Assembly (NCBI GenBank): GCA_009176605.1
Contig: SEYY01001233.1
Location: 1 to 20,000, forward strand
Origin: Armadillidium nasatum
Taxonomy: Eukaryota; Arthropoda; Malacostraca; Isopoda; Armadillidiidae
Length of the DNA stretch: 20,000 bases
Direction of reading: 5' to 3'
Below are positions 13,978 through 20,000 of this stretch, one piece after another. How positions within the stretch are numbered: position 1 is the stretch's first letter; each line of letters opens with the position of its first letter. Made by a program: the position numbers and the translations under genes. The notes under the pieces are model-generated. The model was not told the origin of the DNA. It saw only the letters and a list, made by a program, of their open reading frames with translations, and ran no database searches.

Positions 13978-14415
13978 ATAAAGTATTTTACAGAGATTGA
14001 AAAATACTTTATAGTGGACCATGGAAGGGTAACTAGAGGATATGATAAGAAAATTAAAAAGAAGCCATGCCCTCTCGATCTAAGAAAATACTCTTTCAGT
14101 AATAGAGTTGTTAATAATTGGAATGACTTGCCACAAGAGATTGTTGACTGTGATTCTCTTGTCAAATTTAAAAAGGGACCAGATAGATATATGGATGGTT
14201 TTGGTATTATATAATATAACTTGACTAAGCCAAATTGGTGGGTATATGTGAATTTTTAGATCAACAGATCTAAGCGTAATGGCAGTTTTTTTTGTAGTGG
14301 GTGATGGTTCATTGAATATTGCATGTATAATTGGGCTTAGTTTAACTTCTATCTTTGCATGAATGAACTGATAACTAGGGATGAGATAGACCTAGTCTTT
14401 TGTGCATATATTAGT
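13978..14415 (+). mobile_element. 5'-truncated LINE (CR1/Jockey-like), C-terminus and 3' UTR
   Basis: The frame gives KYFTEIEKYFIVDHGRVTRG, then LDLRKYSFSNRVVNNWNDLP and QEIVDCDSLVKFK, ending at TAA 14212-14214. The TRG..LRKYSFSNRVVNxWNxLPxxVV pattern is the characteristic C-terminal tail of CR1/Jockey-type LINE reverse transcriptases. About 75 codons survive; the rest was lost by 5' truncation, typical of aborted target-primed reverse transcription. The following 200 bp is presumed 3' UTR, ending in an attgtt repeat. Confidence 0.8.
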
Positions 14416-14433
14416 ATTGTTATTGTTATTATT
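14416..14433. repeat. (ATTGTT)n junction repeat between two LINE tails
   Basis: Short attgtt/att run. Simple-repeat tails are common at the 3' ends of CR1/L2-type LINEs, and two opposite LINE fragments meet here. Confidence 0.6.
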
Positions 14434-15238
14434 TGTTTGGACTGGGACAGTCTCGATAGGCCCTTGTGGCTTCTAACTGTCTCTATTTTCCTATGATCCT
14501 AATGCTAAGACTATTTATATACTTATCCAGTCCTTCTTTTTAATGTTTCAAGTGAACCACATTCAGCACTTTCCCTTTGTAAACCATTCAAAAAATTAAT
14601 TACTCTTGCTGATTAGTATTTTCTTATCGAGATTATATTTTTTCTTTTTAATTTTCTTATCAAGTACCTTAGTCTCCTTTCTGTAATCAGCTTTAAAGAT
14701 TTTATTGAATTCAATATAATTAAAAGATGTTCATATTTTGGAAACTTGTATTAGGCCCTATATCACCTCTAAATTAACTTTCAGTAGAGAATATTCATAA
14801 CTCCTTCATAACTTTTATTCTCAGAGTCAAAAATCATTCTTTTTATTCTTTGTTATACGCTTTCCAGCATATCCACATTTTTTTTAAAATGAGGAGCCTA
14901 AACTTATGCACAATACTGTAACAGTAGCATGACATAGCATTATAGAGTTTATTTATAACTCCTTAATTTTGTAAACATTGTAATTAGTTATATATCTAAT
15001 ATCTTGCTAGCTCTGTTCTCTATTCTTTGCTTCCAAACACTGATTTGTCACTATTAGATTATTTGCTGATAATAACACCTAATTCTTTTTCTTGGTCCGG
15101 AGACTAAAGCCAATCTCTATTCATACAGTATAATTGTTAAATCTTTCATTCAAGTAGCCTATATGAAGAATCTTATTTTATAATTAAATTGTTTTGCCAT
15201 TTATCTGCCCATCCAAGAAGTTTAGATCACTTTGAAGT

Positions 15239-15436
15239 TTAATACCTATATTCATTATTACTTCTCACAGAGTTAGCCACTTTGGTATCATATGCAAACT
15301 TAGAAACTTTAGATTTAAGTCCCTGGTCCAAATCATTTATATATATGAGGAACAGTAGGGTCCGGCATGATCCTGCTTTTCTGGCATGATGTACCCTTCC
15401 TAAAACCATGCTGATAGTCATACAGTATTTTATCAT
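15239..15436 (-). pseudogene. LINE reverse transcriptase fragment (motif C region)
   Basis: 65-codon open stretch with LLFLIYINDLDQGLKSKVSKF and AYDTKVANSVRS, the segment around RT motifs B'/C in CR1/Jockey-type elements. The second half of the frame is intact, but the FADD box has lost one Asp (to Tyr), and the front joins HGFRKG-type sequence across a deletion. It cannot be active. Confidence 0.82.
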
Positions 15437-16198
15437 AATTCAAATGTTTCTCTATATGATTTTCTAGTAACTTCTCCAGAATTTTTACAACCAGAGATTA
15501 AGTTAACTGTGCTATAATTTTCCAAATCTTCCTTACTACCATTCTTTTAAATAAGCATAATGTATACTATTTTCTAGTCCTCTGATATCTCACCAAATGT
15601 ATTAGATTATTTAAATATCAAATATAATGTCTTTGCAATACTGCTATTACCCACCTTTTGAATTCTACCTTATACTGTACACCATCAGGACCTATTGCTT
15701 TGCTTGTGTCAATATGACACAGTAATGAATTAATTTCTTTTAACCTCAAATTCAAACGCTGTAAGAATATTTAGTACATGAATACCAGAACTAAGTCTCT
15801 AAACTCTTATCTAATCTTTCCTCAGTAACACTGATCCAAAATGTGCATTGAAAATGTCAACCAGTTCTCTGTCTGAACTACTAAATTTTTGTTACTTTTA
15901 ATAGGACCAATTACCCTATTCTTACTTTTAAATTTATAAAAGCTAAAATTCTTTTTCTGGACTTAATTGCCAATTCTCTAAATCTACCTCCCTACTACTA
16001 CACAAGTATTTTAAAACATCTATGGATTTCCTTTCATATCTTTCAATTCCACCAGCTAGATTTTATCTTAACTACCCTAATGGGTTTATTTTTAAAATAT
16101 ACCTCCTGAATATTAGTTAATATTTGCTTGAAGCATTCCTACATAAGGCAATTTTGGTCTTTAAACTCCTTATTTCAGTCTGTATTGTTAATCATATC

Positions 16199-16435
16199 TC
16201 AAAATTGCCTTATGTAGTCCCCATATCTGAAATCTAAAATCCTTTCCTTACTAACATGAAATTTGGGTTCAGATGGCACATTCAAGTTAAATCTAATTAT
16301 ATTATGATCACTAGCCTCTAAATTCTCCTTGATTCTAACCTCATCCACTATATTTTTATCACATGTTAATACTAAATCTAATAGTGCTTCATATCTTGTA
16401 GGTTCATAAACCATCAGATTCAAAAAGTTGTACAC
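16199..16435 (-). pseudogene. LINE apurinic-like endonuclease fragment, C-terminal part
   Basis: 78-codon open stretch with VYEPTRYEALLDLVLTCDKN, then LEASDHNIIRFNLN. EPTR..xxLDLVxT and SDHxxI are standard in the endonuclease of CR1/Jockey-type LINEs; the SDH histidine is catalytic. Upstream endonuclease motifs continue on the same strand through stops to about 16950. Confidence 0.82.
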
Positions 16436-16955
16436 AATTTATAAAAACAGGACTTTTTTTTATGGTCCATGCTAATCAAGAAATCCCACTCATGTAAAAA
16501 TAATTAAAATCTCCCATTATGACTATCTTTTTCTTTATTGTGGCATTCTAGCTCAATTTCTTTCTCCGTTTCTACATCTAATTCTTGACTCTGGGCAGGA
16601 AGACTATAAAATGTCCCTACTCTGTATGATTGTTGTGTATAAGGATGTCAACCCACAAAGATACATCATCATGATTACTTTTAAAGTCAACCCTTAACAC
16701 ATATTGAATATTACTTTAAACATAAAGCACTAAACCTCCACCATTCCTTCCTCTATATTGGTAAAAATTAAGAGAATATGTCTTTCATATTCTTGAAAGG
16801 TGTCTCTATAAAATGCCTCATTATCTCATGCTTCAGTAATGCAAATCCTATCTAGATTCTCCTCTATGATGTAACTACTCAACTCATCCTTCTTATTTCT
16901 AAGGCCTTGAACATTTGTGTAGAAGCATTTGATATTCAACACATTCTTATTACAT

Positions 16956-17929
<974 letters not shown>

Positions 17930-17936
17930 TTTCAAG

Positions 17937-18154
17937 GTGACTGACCAGCCTGATGTGTATGAAACAAGCGATCTTCCTGAAAGTGAGCAAGCTTATAGTG
18001 AATCCGAATCTGTGGACTCAAACCCTGCTTTTGAGGTTCTTCACATATCTGGAACTGAGTCTTTTGAAAAATTCAAAGGGAAATATGTGAATTGCACTGA
18101 TATTGACTTCTCTGATAGAATTACAAAATATCCTAGACAAGGCTATAGGACTAA
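17937..18154 (+). CDS. DCTN2: Dynactin subunit 2 (dynamitin, p50), coding exon 2
   Basis: 218 nt, 72 codons plus two bases. It opens [18 protein letters not shown], matching the animal dynamitin motif [15 protein letters not shown]. Later [10 protein letters not shown] and [16 protein letters not shown] correspond to the YDKFKDKRV and LDFSDRIGKTKRTGY segments of human p50, in the same order and spacing. Phase 0 at the acceptor (ttttttcaag) fits exon 1. The acidic, Ser/Glu-rich middle is the variable linker. The donor GTATGT (18155-18160) leaves phase 2; without splicing the frame would run into Ile-Tyr repeats. Both splice sites and the frame are intact, so this looks like a functional gene rather than a retrocopy. 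The coiled-coil and Arp1-complex regions are outside the window. Confidence 0.9.
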
Positions 18155-18155
18155 G

Positions 18156-20000
<1,845 letters not shown>

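Larger units (their letters stand above)
14434..16955 (-). mobile_element. Decayed CR1/Jockey-like LINE, endonuclease to 3' UTR
   Basis: About 2.5 kb read on the minus strand with many stops and shifts. Endonuclease: KCFYTNVQGLRNKKDEL near 16950-16880, ICITEA (catalytic Glu) near 16837, IVIMGDFN (Asp) near 16510, and ASDHN in the frame 16199-16435. Reverse transcriptase: KAIGPDGV near 15700, YDYQHGFRKGTSC near 15400, then directly LLFLIYINDLDQ and FAYDTK (15282-15302). The catalytic FADD is changed to FAYD, and the region between HGFRKG and GPLLF, which holds the first catalytic Asp, is deleted. Further on come ELGVIIS-type and LETLKRRLDKY-type relics to about 14500, then a 3' end with gggcctatcgagactgtccc. 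Confidence 0.85.

Overview
This is an AT-rich, repeat-dominated piece of an invertebrate nuclear genome, most likely arthropod (a weak guess resting mainly on the [12 protein letters not shown] N-terminus of the host gene). There is no bacterial-style gene packing. Most long reading frames are read-through of perfect (TA)n tracts or of transposon debris.

Host gene: two exons of what I read as dynactin subunit 2 (dynamitin/p50, DCTN2) lie on the + strand. Exon 1 (1405-1440) encodes MADSKYAGLPGI and ends at a perfect GTAAGT donor. Exon 2 (17937-18154) continues in phase with [16 protein letters not shown] and ends at GTATGT. Almost everything between is a 16.5-kb first intron, and intron 2 begins at 18155. 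Positions 72-1404 are upstream sequence and probable promoter.

Intron 1 is a nest of mobile DNA. (i) A long inverted repeat (about 1883-2966 against 11571-13850) brackets a decayed ORF (7170-11448) with zinc-binding, helix-turn-helix and RNase H-like 'SDG..SQYKN' segments. Together they look like an autonomous DNA transposon of about 5 kb with ~1-kb terminal inverted repeats, of a family I cannot name. (ii) A non-autonomous hAT-type family of ~1.8 kb, with YAGGRACCGACC ends, GGGGCC-rich subterminal DNA and only a BED zinc finger left, is present in four copies: A 2985-4794 (+), B 5239-7084 (-), C 7193-8946 (+), D 18268-20000 (-, cut by the window end, in intron 2). Copy C sits inside the ORF with an 8-bp target duplication, GTTGGAGA; A, B and D abut (TA)n tracts. 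(iii) An ~0.8-kb element with 28-bp terminal inverted repeats (12479-13282) interrupts the right arm. (iv) Two decayed CR1/Jockey-type LINE fragments meet tail to tail near 14416-14433.

Six complete long perfect (TA)n tracts are all 110-123 bp, and two of them press directly on the splice sites of exon 2. The inferred order of events is: the long-TIR transposon first, then hAT and TIR-element insertions into it, with TA expansion alongside.
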